23,514 nt of DNA, from IMG/VR virus record IMGVR_UViG_3300021962_005625, positions 1-23,514 of that record; one strand, given 5' to 3'. The position numbers and the translations under genes were made by a program. Of the stretch, positions 1-7,543 are shown piece by piece. This DNA comes from a virus. Each line of letters opens with the position of its first letter. The stretch's first letter is position 1. Below the pieces are notes generated by a model that saw only the letters and a program-made list of their open reading frames with translations, was not told the DNA's origin and did not search any database.

Positions 1-367
1 TAACAGGCAAGTCGGCCATCTTAACTTCATCCAATTCAACTTCTTCTTTTTGAGTTGGTTTTTGACCAGTTTGTGGCACACCCATCTTGCGTTGTAAGTC
101 TTTGCGTTGGTCCTCATCTGAACCACCTGTAAGTACCTTAACTGCCTTTTTAGCCATATCTTTAAGGCCTTCTTCAACAGTTTCTTCTTCTTTGACAGTT
201 TTCTTTTCACCACGAAGAATCTTGAAATCTTGACTATCAAGTTTGTTATTGTGGTTCTTATCAAGTTTAACTTGACCACCTTTCAATTCTTCTTCAACTG
301 GTTGTCCAGACATGATGCGAGCTGCAATATCAGCCACATCTCTTAGTTTTTTATTTTCGAATTCCAT
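1..367 (-). CDS. EF-hand-like acidic phage protein, C-terminus cut off by the window
   Basis: Translation starts at the ATG at 367-365, eight bases after an AAGGA ribosome site, and stays open to the window edge (122 residues visible). Residues 36-47 (DKNHNNKLDSQD) resemble a calcium-binding EF-hand loop, with acidic or amide side chains at loop positions 1, 3, 5, 9 and 12 but no glycine at position 6. The middle is a lysine/glutamate linker. Near the visible end, residues 108-115 (KEEVELDE region) repeat a motif found in the gene at 641-1645. This LDE triplet fits the T4 prohead-protease consensus [L/I]xE. I do not recognise a named family. It is last in the late operon that begins at the promoter near 3833, so a structural or head-associated role is inferred only from context. 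Confidence 0.75.
   Translation of the reverse strand, partial: MEFENKKLRDVADIAARIMSGQPVEEELKGGQVKLDKNHNNKLDSQDFKILRGEKKTVKEEETVEEGLKDMAKKAVKVLTGGSDEDQRKDLQRKMGVPQTGQKPTQKEEVELDEVKMADLPV
23..50. repeat. 28-bp direct repeat, copy 1 (codes KEEVELDEV)
   Basis: Identical over 28 bases to 911-938. On the minus strand both copies encode the acidic peptide KEEVELDEV in the same frame, here in the truncated EF-hand-like protein. Flanking bases differ. Confidence 0.85.
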
Positions 368-386
368 TTTTTTTCCTTTTTTGTTG

Positions 387-653
387 TTAATTTTTATAAG
401 CAATTGATACGACTTTAACATCAGTTCCACTATCAACTTGCAAAGTGTTTGTTCTATGTTTTTCTAAAATTAATTCGGTATTATTTAACATAGTAAATGT
501 ACCAATGTTTGAACCAGCACCATCAGCAATAGTTATTAAATGTTCTTGAGCACCAGTATGCACTAATCTAACCACAACAGCGGTATTAACTGTTGTATTC
601 GAAGCAGAATTTAAAGGAAATTCATTTCCTAAAACGTGTATTAACAATTCCAT
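387..653 (-). CDS. Small beta-rich phage protein of unknown function (88 aa)
   Basis: An 88-residue protein starting at the ATG at 653-651, which overlaps the 3' end of the upstream gene by 13 bases; an AAGGA sits unusually close to the start codon. The composition (many T, V, I, N and alternating hydrophobics, no cysteine, no signal peptide) suggests a small beta-sandwich. Proteins of this size and composition occur in marine phages beside structural genes, but I cannot name the family. Its position in a late operon makes a virion accessory role plausible; this is inference. Confidence 0.7.
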   Translation of the reverse strand: MELLIHVLGNEFPLNSASNTTVNTAVVVRLVHTGAQEHLITIADGAGSNIGTFTMLNNTELILEKHRTNTLQVDSGTDVKVVSIAYKN

Positions 654-1645
654 TTCCTTAATGATTTATTGATGCGTGAATCTGGATCATTTGCTGTTTT
701 TGCAGAAGTCAAACGCTTCTTCATGCCAGACATTCTAGCACAAAATGATTTTCTACGATTGGCTGCTTTCGAACCAGGTTTTAATTTAGATGGTTTTGTT
801 GTAACTGCCATTGAAAGTTTAGAACCTGGATTCTCTCTACGATATGATTCAATACCTTTACGATTTAGGCCACCAGATTCAGATTTACCTTCTTTGCGTT
901 GCCAAGCAGCAACTTCATCCAATTCAACTTCTTCTTTTCTGCAAGAACCTTGTTCATATGCTTTTTTGCCTGGTACTTCTTTATAACCTGGCCAGCATCT
1001 TTCGTTGATGAATGATTTAAATGAAAGCAATTCTTCTTTTTCACTAACAGATTTCCATCCACCACCCATCTCTTTATACTTCTTTGATGCCCAACCATTC
1101 GCATAAGCAGAAGGATATACATCAAACTTAGCTTTAGCTTGTGCTTTAGCTTGTGCCCATTTTTCAGGACTTGTTGGTACATTCTTTTCATCGATTTGTT
1201 CGATTTCTTCTTTCATTTCTTTTTTCCTTTGCTCATTTGACTTTTTATTTGGAGCATCTGGATTCTTGTAGGGTTTAACTCTTAACCCATCTTTGTCATA
1301 ATTTCCAGATTTCTTTTTAGAAATTGCAGTAGCGGCTGCAATAGCAGCTGCTGATGCTTCTGATATCTTTCCTTTACCAAAGTTTGACACGTTGATTGGT
1401 TCACCTTTTCTCTCAGGATTAGGGTCGTGTTTTCTTTTTGCACGAACAGCAGATGCTCTTTCTTTTTTAGTTAGTTGAGCTCTCTTTTCATTTGACATAC
1501 ACTTAGGTTTAGGTTCACCTGGTTCTCTTGCACAAGGACCAATTGCTTCACCTTTACTGTTGATTCTTTTCCAACCACCTTCTGGATCGGTTTTACTGAA
1601 CCACTTGCGTAAATCTTCAACAACAAATGTATTAAATGTTTTCAT
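641..1645 (-). CDS. Three-module basic, cysteine-containing phage protein with DUF6321-like C-terminus
   Basis: A 334-residue, lysine-rich protein beginning one base after the upstream stop, with an AGGG ribosome site before the ATG. Three modules are visible. Residues 1-150 start with a W-x-x-I/V-type segment containing C38 and C49, then a basic Ala/Lys stretch. Residues 155-200 hold an alanine/aromatic segment (KFDVYPSAYANGWASKKY). Residues 216-334 include C217, C235, C302 and C334 and end in a segment resembling the phage family DUF6321 (AWQRKEGK...GGLNRKG...NRRKSFCARM). Modules are separated by IDE (151-153), INE (213-215) and LDE (242-244), each matching the [L/I]xE prohead-protease site. 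The N-terminus MKTFNTFVVE resembles the T4 capsid-targeting peptide. Function is unknown; nucleic-acid binding is plausible from charge. Family names are from memory. Confidence 0.78.
   Translation of the reverse strand: MKTFNTFVVEDLRKWFSKTDPEGGWKRINSKGEAIGPCAREPGEPKPKCMSNEKRAQLTKKERASAVRAKRKHDPNPERKGEPINVSNFGKGKISEASAAAIAAATAISKKKSGNYDKDGLRVKPYKNPDAPNKKSNEQRKKEMKEEIEQIDEKNVPTSPEKWAQAKAQAKAKFDVYPSAYANGWASKKYKEMGGGWKSVSEKEELLSFKSFINERCWPGYKEVPGKKAYEQGSCRKEEVELDEVAAWQRKEGKSESGGLNRKGIESYRRENPGSKLSMAVTTKPSKLKPGSKAANRRKSFCARMSGMKKRLTSAKTANDPDSRINKSLRKWNC
911..938. repeat. 28-bp direct repeat, copy 2 (codes KEEVELDEV)
   Basis: Second copy of the repeat at 23-50. It lies at the linker before the DUF6321-like module (residues 238-245) of the 334-residue protein. 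Identity at the DNA level, including third codon positions, points to recent duplication or gene conversion rather than only protein-level constraint. Confidence 0.85.
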
Positions 1646-1646
1646 A

Positions 1647-3794
1647 TTACCCTACAAATTTCTTTGCTTTAAATGATGAAAGATTGATGCCTACTTTTTT
1701 AAGGTCATCTTCTTTTTTATCACCAATACTCATAGTAGTTTCATCACCAGTTAATTCTGTAACAGTTACTTTACCATCTTTACGTTTTCTGCTGATAGTT
1801 TCTTTTGCGTAACCATTCAATGCCATACCTGGTTCTGTACCACCATCAATTTCATTTATTTTTTCTTTTTGGCGGGCACGGATTTCTTCGAGGGTGATTT
1901 TTTTACTGCCGGTTTCTTCACCTCTGGTTCTGGAACTGGTTGTACTTCCACTTTCGGTGATTCTTCTACCTTCGGTTTCAACTTTAAATAATTGACTAAT
2001 GCTTTTAACATCTTCATTCTCCTTTATTTTAACAACATATCCCTTATCGATTTTATGTACGACACCATTGTGTGTATGAGCCTCTTTGGCTGCATTTCTG
2101 CGTATCATAAAAGTTCTAACTTTACCTTTACCATCTTTCATTAATTTACTATGGTGTAAATCAACTTTGTTAGATTCTTCTATTACCGATACTGTAACCG
2201 ATTCATTTAAAAAGTTTTCGAATTCTTCGTTAACTTTTTTAATCTTCTCAATAGTTTTTGTTTGTGGTACTTGCACGGTTTGTTGTCCTCTTTTTTCTGT
2301 TTCGTTGGCAACTAATTGACCATGCACAACATGATGTGAAACAACACCACCTTTACCCCAACGACCAAAACCAAAATAGGTTAAACCTAATTGTCTTGCT
2401 TGTAGAGTAGCTTTAGAATCTCTATCTGCTGGGTGATGTACAGCTTCTTGTCCTTTTTTAGGAACCGGTAAAGTATCTTTCTTGCCTAATTGCCCACCAA
2501 CCCATTCTTTTGCTTTATCATTCTTAGGTGGTTTAGAAACAAACTTTTGAAAGTTTTTATACAAAGATAACAATTCATCTTTTTTGGTTTTAACTACATC
2601 TGGATGTGCAGAACGCAAATCTTCAGAATTATCAAATTCAACATAGTTATCTTTAAATAACTCTGCAAGTTGTGGTCTTGATTTCTGAACTGAGTCCCAT
2701 TTTTCTTTACGGATGTTTTCCGGCACGGTACGACCACCACGTTGGCCACGCTCAACATTTCTTTGTTGAGAAACTTCATCACGAGTATTAACTGTAATCA
2801 TAGAAGTTTCATAACCAATGGCTTCTAATTTTTCTTTGATGCGTTTGATTTTTTCATAGTCATCACCAGTACCATTGATGATAAGGCCGTTGCGACCTTG
2901 TAGTGCCAATCGTTGGCGCAATTCAGTCATACTTTTAGCTCTTGAACGAACAGCATCTCTTTGTGCTTCTTCGTTATCAGGCATTTTCTTGTCGAGGTTC
3001 TCTTTGTCCATGAGAAACTCAAGTGCCTTATCTGAATTGATTTCAGTTAGGCCATGACCTGCAAGTGTGTTATCAAGAACATAGTCTTTACCAGAACCTG
3101 GACCACCTGCTAAAAATACTGCTTTGAAAATGGCTTTATCGTGGACACCTTCTTCTAAAATTTCTTCAAACAGAATATCAAGTTCTGTTTCTTCTTTAAT
3201 ACCCATATGTTTACGAACATCATGGTACAATTCTTTTGCATGATGTGGTTCAACGTGAGAGGGAATGCCTTTTTTAAATTCTTTAAAATTACCTTTTGCA
3301 GCATGGCCTCTCATTTTAGAGGCTGACATACCAGTTGTGCCTTCAGCATCAGGATCCCGTTCGCCTGCACTATGAACCGTAATCTTTTTAAAATTATATA
3401 ATGCACCTTCGTGTGTGCCATTATATTGTGCGAGTTTCTTTTTGTATTCAGGAACACGGTCAGAACCAGCAACCATGTGTAAATGAGTTACACCTTGTTT
3501 GTGAAGTTTTGCTGCGTGTTGTAGGAATGTTGGATGTTCTTTGTTCGATACTGAAAGATTAGTATCTGGAAAGAATCGTTTTGCGTGTTTTATCTTATCT
3601 TCGGCAGACAGAGGATTCTTTTCCTTGTCTTGCGAATGTGATAATATGACATGATGAGAACCGCCTACTTTTTTGGCGACCTCTTTAACTTTGTCTACAA
3701 GTTTACCATGACCTGTTGTTGGAGGGTTCATCCTTCCAAAAGCCATAACGGCATGGTTTTCTTTTTGTTCTTCTAAAAATTCTCTAAATTTCAT
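1647..3794 (-). CDS. Multidomain protein: NMN adenylyltransferase-like nucleotidyltransferase fused to P-loop kinase-like domain
   Basis: A 715-residue fusion preceded by AGAGG five bases before the ATG. Residues 13-195 form a cytidylyltransferase-superfamily domain: MNPPTTGH at 22-29 is the (T/H)xGH nucleotide-binding motif and GMSASKMR at 155-162 corresponds to the C-terminal ISxTxxR motif; NadM/NadR-type NMN adenylyltransferases are the closest I recognise. Residues 222-415 form a P-loop domain with Walker A GGPGSGKD at 230-237 (Asp where Ser/Thr is usual), like zeta-toxin/polynucleotide-kinase-type proteins. Residues 450-495 and 535-595 hold two further small segments of unknown fold, rich in His. 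NadR shows the same transferase-kinase order, but the kinase similarity is generic. The N-terminus MKFREFLEE and linkers at 208-214 and 525-531 resemble head-targeting/protease sites. A late promoter lies about 40 bases upstream. Possible NAD salvage or nucleotide chemistry; substrate unproven. Confidence 0.8.
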   Translation of the reverse strand: MKFREFLEEQKENHAVMAFGRMNPPTTGHGKLVDKVKEVAKKVGGSHHVILSHSQDKEKNPLSAEDKIKHAKRFFPDTNLSVSNKEHPTFLQHAAKLHKQGVTHLHMVAGSDRVPEYKKKLAQYNGTHEGALYNFKKITVHSAGERDPDAEGTTGMSASKMRGHAAKGNFKEFKKGIPSHVEPHHAKELYHDVRKHMGIKEETELDILFEEILEEGVHDKAIFKAVFLAGGPGSGKDYVLDNTLAGHGLTEINSDKALEFLMDKENLDKKMPDNEEAQRDAVRSRAKSMTELRQRLALQGRNGLIINGTGDDYEKIKRIKEKLEAIGYETSMITVNTRDEVSQQRNVERGQRGGRTVPENIRKEKWDSVQKSRPQLAELFKDNYVEFDNSEDLRSAHPDVVKTKKDELLSLYKNFQKFVSKPPKNDKAKEWVGGQLGKKDTLPVPKKGQEAVHHPADRDSKATLQARQLGLTYFGFGRWGKGGVVSHHVVHGQLVANETEKRGQQTVQVPQTKTIEKIKKVNEEFENFLNESVTVSVIEESNKVDLHHSKLMKDGKGKVRTFMIRRNAAKEAHTHNGVVHKIDKGYVVKIKENEDVKSISQLFKVETEGRRITESGSTTSSRTRGEETGSKKITLEEIRARQKEKINEIDGGTEPGMALNGYAKETISRKRKDGKVTVTELTGDETTMSIGDKKEDDLKKVGINLSSFKAKKFVG

Positions 3795-3820
3795 TTCCGC
3801 CTCTACAGCGATAATATTAC

Positions 3821-3863
3821 AAGTTTACAGACTATTTATGTATTTACGGTGTTCTGTAAACTT
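3821..3863. repeat. Perfect 11-bp inverted repeat surrounding a late promoter
   Basis: The arms at 3821-3831 (aagtttacaga) and 3853-3863 (tctgtaaactt) are exact reverse complements with a 21-base loop. The right arm lies in the last codons of the oxygenase gene ending at 3844; the loop contains its stop codon and the promoter motif at 3833-3840. No U-rich run follows on the minus strand, so a classic intrinsic terminator is not supported. An RNA hairpin at the operon junction is possible. Confidence 0.75.
3833..3840 (-). promoter_or_regulatory. T4-type late promoter (CATAAATA)
   Basis: On the minus strand this reads CATAAATA, one base from the T4 late -10 consensus TATAAATA recognised by gp55-class late sigma factors. 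It lies about 40 bases upstream of the start codon at 3794 in one of the few real intergenic gaps. It would drive the genes from 3794 down to the left edge. T4 late promoters need no -35 element, and none is seen. Confidence 0.65.
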
Positions 3864-4626
3864 CACCGGATGTCTTGGAACTAGACCGTTTTTTAATCAA
3901 TTCAAGTATCTGAGGGTCATTTACTTGGTCACCATATGGTGCAAACAAAGCTTTATCGTGTTTTTCTGATTCCGGTCTGGCTTCAGAAACATAGTAAATA
4001 TTCAATGACTTACGATATACACCTTCTGGACATTGGAGCTCTGTTGGTAGTCCATGCCATGAGTTATCTGCGGTGTCAAATAGAACCGCACGATTAAATT
4101 TATTATACAATTTGGTCACACATTCTTTTGGTAGATTCTTCTCTGCATCATGTGACCAGAATTCTAAACCACCACCCCATTCTTCTTCCCATGCAGGTGT
4201 CATGTAGATGATAATGTTGATGCGTCTTTCTTTGCCTAGTTTAGGATGAATTGAATAATCTTTGTGCATATTCAATTTACCACCTCGAGCAGTCATGTGC
4301 CAACCACCACCATGTAAACCATAATCGGCTTCTAGATTATTGATACCTGTAATTATGCGAATCTTATCAACAAACTCTGGAGTATTCATCAAAGTAAATG
4401 CTCGGTATGTATTTTTAGGAAACAAGTCCCAATTAGGAGTCAGTTTCTTATTCTCAATAGGGTTCTTATATACAGACCAAATTTTAGGGTCATTGAAGTC
4501 TGGAAATTCAGCAGATAGTTTCAATGCAGTTTCAGCATCAAAGAAGTTGTCAATCACCACATGGCGAAATGGTTTGCCTTCTTGATATTGTTTAATTAAC
4601 TTTTCATAGTCAAATTGATTAATCAT
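3844..4626 (-). CDS. 2-oxoglutarate/Fe(II)-dependent oxygenase (prolyl-hydroxylase type)
   Basis: A 260-residue protein with the facial triad of the double-stranded beta-helix dioxygenases: H121 and D123 (MHKDYS), distal H191 (SWHGLP) and a basic 2-oxoglutarate anchor in RKSLNIYY around R205. The strand RINIIIYM and a GGGLEFW segment between them fit the prolyl-4-hydroxylase branch. Such enzymes couple 2-oxoglutarate decarboxylation to hydroxylation of a protein, sugar or nucleotide. It overlaps the upstream gene by 8 bases and is the last gene of the sugar/cyclitol cluster, so a carbohydrate or surface-polymer substrate is possible; protein hydroxylation is the alternative. Common in marine T4-like phages. 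Family call is firm, substrate unknown. Confidence 0.85.
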   Translation of the reverse strand: MINQFDYEKLIKQYQEGKPFRHVVIDNFFDAETALKLSAEFPDFNDPKIWSVYKNPIENKKLTPNWDLFPKNTYRAFTLMNTPEFVDKIRIITGINNLEADYGLHGGGWHMTARGGKLNMHKDYSIHPKLGKERRINIIIYMTPAWEEEWGGGLEFWSHDAEKNLPKECVTKLYNKFNRAVLFDTADNSWHGLPTELQCPEGVYRKSLNIYYVSEARPESEKHDKALFAPYGDQVNDPQILELIKKRSSSKTSGEVYRTP

Positions 4627-5269
4627 GGTATTTTTTAACAGTTATTTGTCGATTCAAAATATTGTGAATAGAGAACAACCTTTCAATAACAAATGAAAAG
4701 TATGGAATAAAATGTCCATTATATTCTCGACCATCTTTGTATATGTAGTTGCTCAACCGTTCATCTTCATCACATAGTTTTAGACATAGGTCAATAAAAC
4801 CAAGGTAATTTGTCCAAAATTTAGAGTTGCCTACAAAATAATTGCAAGTTCCAAAATCTTCAGGTAGATATTTAAACTGTTCAACTGGTGTATTGATGCC
4901 AATTTTTGGAAATAATATTCTTGCAAACTCTAGCATACCTGGATGCCACATATCACCTTGCACCCATAAATTTGGAAAATCATTGGCAAGATATGCAAAA
5001 GGGTCTAGATGATAAACATCGTAACCTTCATTTGCGAGAATCCATTCTTTGAATTTTATTGGTGGTACACCAGTTTTTTGTAACCATCTCCATGACAAAA
5101 GACCCCAATGTAAATCGGAGTCTTTGTGTTGTTCTAATAACTTTCTCCACATCGGCAACTCACGCAAATGTGGTGCATCGTTTGCCGTATTGTCGTAAGG
5201 AGTAAAAGTCGAATCTAGGTGAACAAGTTGTTCTTGCTGGTAATATGCCTGATATAGAATTAAATTCAT
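4619..5269 (-). CDS. Putative glycosyltransferase-like protein of the polysaccharide cluster (216 aa)
   Basis: I start the gene at the ATG at 5269-5267, which forms an ATGA overlap with the stop of the upstream epimerase and follows GGTGA; a longer reading frame to 5350 would run 85 bases into the epimerase gene and is not needed. The protein begins LILYQAYYQQEQ and has an aromatic-rich body (LHWGLLSWRW, NYFVGNSKFW). I recognise this pattern only loosely from uncharacterised proteins in capsule and LPS clusters and cannot name a Pfam family. No signal peptide, membrane segment or clear DxD motif is visible. Its coupling between an epimerase and an oxygenase gene supports a role in glycan assembly; the activity is inferred. 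Confidence 0.7.
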   Translation of the reverse strand: MNLILYQAYYQQEQLVHLDSTFTPYDNTANDAPHLRELPMWRKLLEQHKDSDLHWGLLSWRWLQKTGVPPIKFKEWILANEGYDVYHLDPFAYLANDFPNLWVQGDMWHPGMLEFARILFPKIGINTPVEQFKYLPEDFGTCNYFVGNSKFWTNYLGFIDLCLKLCDEDERLSNYIYKDGREYNGHFIPYFSFVIERLFSIHNILNRQITVKKYHD

Positions 5270-6081
5270 TTCACCATGTCTTGAATGATAGCCTTCATAT
5301 CGTACATTAGAGTGTATCCAAGCGCTGCCAATTTGTCGTTCTTCATCCACATACTACGGACTTGAACTGTCTTGTGGAACTGTGGAATTTCGATTGGATT
5401 TAATTTGCCTTGCCCACCGACTAATTCTTTGGCATACTCAATCATATCTTTAAACAAAAGAGGCATACCATTGCCCACATTATAGATTGTGTTTACTTCA
5501 CCTTTTTCCAATATCAATTCGATTGCTCGGGCAACATCATTGACATGAATATAATCACGATACAAATTACCACCATCATACACATTTACATCACGACCTA
5601 ACTTCAATTCATTAATCATATGTTGAAGTGCGTTCTTTTGTGGTGAGGCTTTCTTATCACCATGACCCGCTACATTGGCCAATCTGAGAATACGATACTT
5701 GATACCAAAAGTTTCACAATAAGAAATCAATAATTGTTCTGCACATCTTTTTGTAATCGAATAGAAACCATTTGGGTAACAATTTGATTCTTCAGTTGCA
5801 GGCATTTCTGTTTCACCATAAACAAACCATGAACTGACAAAGTTAAATGTCAAATTCATATCTTTACATTGACTCAACACCATCATCAACGTCATCAAAT
5901 TAGTTTTGATATCAATGTATGGGTCTGTTTTGACATGGTAATTTGTAACTGTCGAAATCATATAAAGAACATCTTCTGCACCTACGGTGTAGTCATTTCT
6001 TGATTTAACAATACAATCTGGATTTCTTTTCACATAAGCAGAACCAACAAATCCATTACCACCAAATACTTGTACTTTCAT
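5266..6081 (-). CDS. NAD-dependent sugar epimerase/dehydratase (extended SDR)
   Basis: A 271-residue extended short-chain dehydrogenase. The N-terminal Rossmann motif is GGNGFVG at residues 7-13; SSWFVYG (83-89) supplies the catalytic Ser region and YSITK gives Y107 and K111 of the YxxxK pair. The C-terminal half contains DYIHVNDVARAI and YNVGNG, typical of NAD-dependent nucleotide-sugar epimerases and dehydratases. It is shorter than GalE or RmlB (about 330-350 aa), nearer to RmlD/GDP-fucose-synthase-like members. It starts in an ATGA overlap with the 63-aa gene and ends in an ATGA overlap with the next. It probably acts on an NDP-hexose made in this cluster; specificity cannot be read. Confidence 0.88.
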   Translation of the reverse strand: MKVQVFGGNGFVGSAYVKRNPDCIVKSRNDYTVGAEDVLYMISTVTNYHVKTDPYIDIKTNLMTLMMVLSQCKDMNLTFNFVSSWFVYGETEMPATEESNCYPNGFYSITKRCAEQLLISYCETFGIKYRILRLANVAGHGDKKASPQKNALQHMINELKLGRDVNVYDGGNLYRDYIHVNDVARAIELILEKGEVNTIYNVGNGMPLLFKDMIEYAKELVGGQGKLNPIEIPQFHKTVQVRSMWMKNDKLAALGYTLMYDMKAIIQDMVK

Positions 6082-6269
6082 AGTGCAGCTTTAATCATTT
6101 TAATTTCATCTTCAGTGAGATACAATTCAAATTTACTGTAAGTAAGAATAGAACCATCTTCATTGTATGAAGTTTTTTTAAAAACTAATTCTTTCAACTC
6201 TGGTGGGTTAAAAACTGGATTTTTATCTACGGTTAATTTGTAGTGTGGTTTATCAATAATTACTGACAT
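6078..6269 (-). CDS. Small unknown protein in the sugar cluster (63 aa)
   Basis: A 63-residue protein linked by a 10-base overlap with the dehydrase gene upstream and an ATGA overlap with the epimerase gene downstream. It has charged, beta-prone segments (HYKLTVDKNPVF, ILTYSKFELYLTEDEIKMIKAAL) and ends in a short amphipathic helix. There are no cysteines, signal peptide or membrane segment. I do not recognise it. The overlaps on both sides argue that it is translated. Confidence 0.6.
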   Translation of the reverse strand: MSVIIDKPHYKLTVDKNPVFNPPELKELVFKKTSYNEDGSILTYSKFELYLTEDEIKMIKAAL

Positions 6270-7543
6270 GATTTTAATACCTTTTCAATGTAATCAAATA
6301 CTGCATCGTTCCAAAAAGGAGGACAACCTAACAAAAATACATGAGATAGTGCTTTGTTTGCCAATGGATATTTACTTGCATCATCTAGATGTTTAAAACC
6401 TGGATGTAACAATATATTACCAGCAAAATAGTTTCTTGTTTGAATACGATTTGCTTCAAAGAAGGCAACTAACTTTTCTTTCACTTCTTGTGATTCACAA
6501 ATAATTGGAACACCAAACCATGATGGGTCTGACTTCTCTAACTTATCTGCAATACGAACATTCAAATACTTAGTCAGCAGTTTAGATAATCGTTCTTTGT
6601 GTTCTTTTCTTTTCTGGTCTATGTAATCAACTTTTCCTAGTTGTGCAATACCAATAGCACCTTGCATATCAAGTGGTTTCAAATTATAACCTGCATATGC
6701 AAAGATGTATTTGTGGTCGATGATGCCATCATAACCAGGTAACCATTTATCGAATCGATTGCCACAAGTACCACATGGTAACATATTGTTTGAACCGACA
6801 CAATAACAATCACGACCCCACCATGATATAGACCTAGCAACATCAATCAGTTTAATGTCGTTGGATGAAATCATGCCACCTTCACCTGTTGACATATGGT
6901 GTGCGGGATAGAATGATGTTGACCAACAGTAATATAAATCGGTAATTAATTTACCATCCCATTTGGTGCCTAGTGAATCACAATTGTCACCAATCAACAC
7001 AAGATTATGTTTCTTGCAGATATCAACAATCGCATCCATATCTGGTGGGTTTGCCAACACAGGAGAAACAATGATTGCTTTTGTTTTTGGTGTAATCTTT
7101 TCTTCGATTAGATTCACATCAAAGTTTAATGTATCAAACTCAATATCAATGAATACTGGTTTGAGGTTGTTCTGCATCAATGGTGCGATTGTAGTTGGGA
7201 ATCCTACAGGTGAAACGATAACTTCATCACCATCTTGCCATTGTAGATGATTCTTAACTGCGGCCATCATAACCAAATTGGCTGATGAACCAGAGTTTAC
7301 CATGTGCGAAGCCTTCACATTATATTTCTTTGAAAACTTCATTTGAAATTGTTCAACTCTTTCACCAGCAGGCAACCATTTACCTGTTAGAAAAGATTTA
7401 AGACCAGCTGCAAACTCGTCATGGTCCCACAACTGACCAGAATACATCACATAATCTTTTTCTGGATTAAAGTTAGTGTAGTCTTGTTGATATTTTGGTT
7501 TTGCTTGACGAGCAAGTTCTTCAATTAGTTTATCATCAATCAT
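6260..7543 (-). CDS. E1/RfbH-type NDP-4-keto-6-deoxyhexose 3-dehydrase (DegT/DnrJ fold, PMP-dependent)
   Basis: The start is taken at the ATG at 7543-7541, which shares one base with the upstream stop (TGATG), giving 427 residues; a longer frame to 7588 would overlap the neighbour by 46 bases. The DegT/DnrJ/EryC1/StrS fold is clear (NSGSSAN at 83-89, GDNCDSLG, SFYPAHHMSTGEGG). The PLP-binding Lys is replaced by H215, the hallmark of E1 (CDP-6-deoxy-hexulose 3-dehydrase, RfbH/DdhC/AscC) and of ColD. Cysteines C188, C246 and C248 give C-x57-C-x1-C, matching the E1 [2Fe-2S] motif as I remember it, with C257 and C260 next. In the known pathway E1 with reductase E3 removes the 3-hydroxyl to yield 3,6-dideoxyhexoses. 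No E3 gene is visible here. Confidence 0.87.
   Translation of the reverse strand: MIDDKLIEELARQAKPKYQQDYTNFNPEKDYVMYSGQLWDHDEFAAGLKSFLTGKWLPAGERVEQFQMKFSKKYNVKASHMVNSGSSANLVMMAAVKNHLQWQDGDEVIVSPVGFPTTIAPLMQNNLKPVFIDIEFDTLNFDVNLIEEKITPKTKAIIVSPVLANPPDMDAIVDICKKHNLVLIGDNCDSLGTKWDGKLITDLYYCWSTSFYPAHHMSTGEGGMISSNDIKLIDVARSISWWGRDCYCVGSNNMLPCGTCGNRFDKWLPGYDGIIDHKYIFAYAGYNLKPLDMQGAIGIAQLGKVDYIDQKRKEHKERLSKLLTKYLNVRIADKLEKSDPSWFGVPIICESQEVKEKLVAFFEANRIQTRNYFAGNILLHPGFKHLDDASKYPLANKALSHVFLLGCPPFWNDAVFDYIEKVLKSCQ

Noticed and set aside
3795-3843. Intrinsic terminator at the 3821-3863 inverted repeat
   Set aside because: The stem is AT-rich with a 21-base loop and no U-run follows on the minus strand, so only a hairpin, not a terminator, is reported.
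5270-5350. Longer start for the glycosyltransferase-like gene (up to 5350)
   Set aside because: It would overlap the epimerase gene by 85 bases; the ATG at 5269 forms the ATGA junction used elsewhere in the cluster and follows GGTGA.
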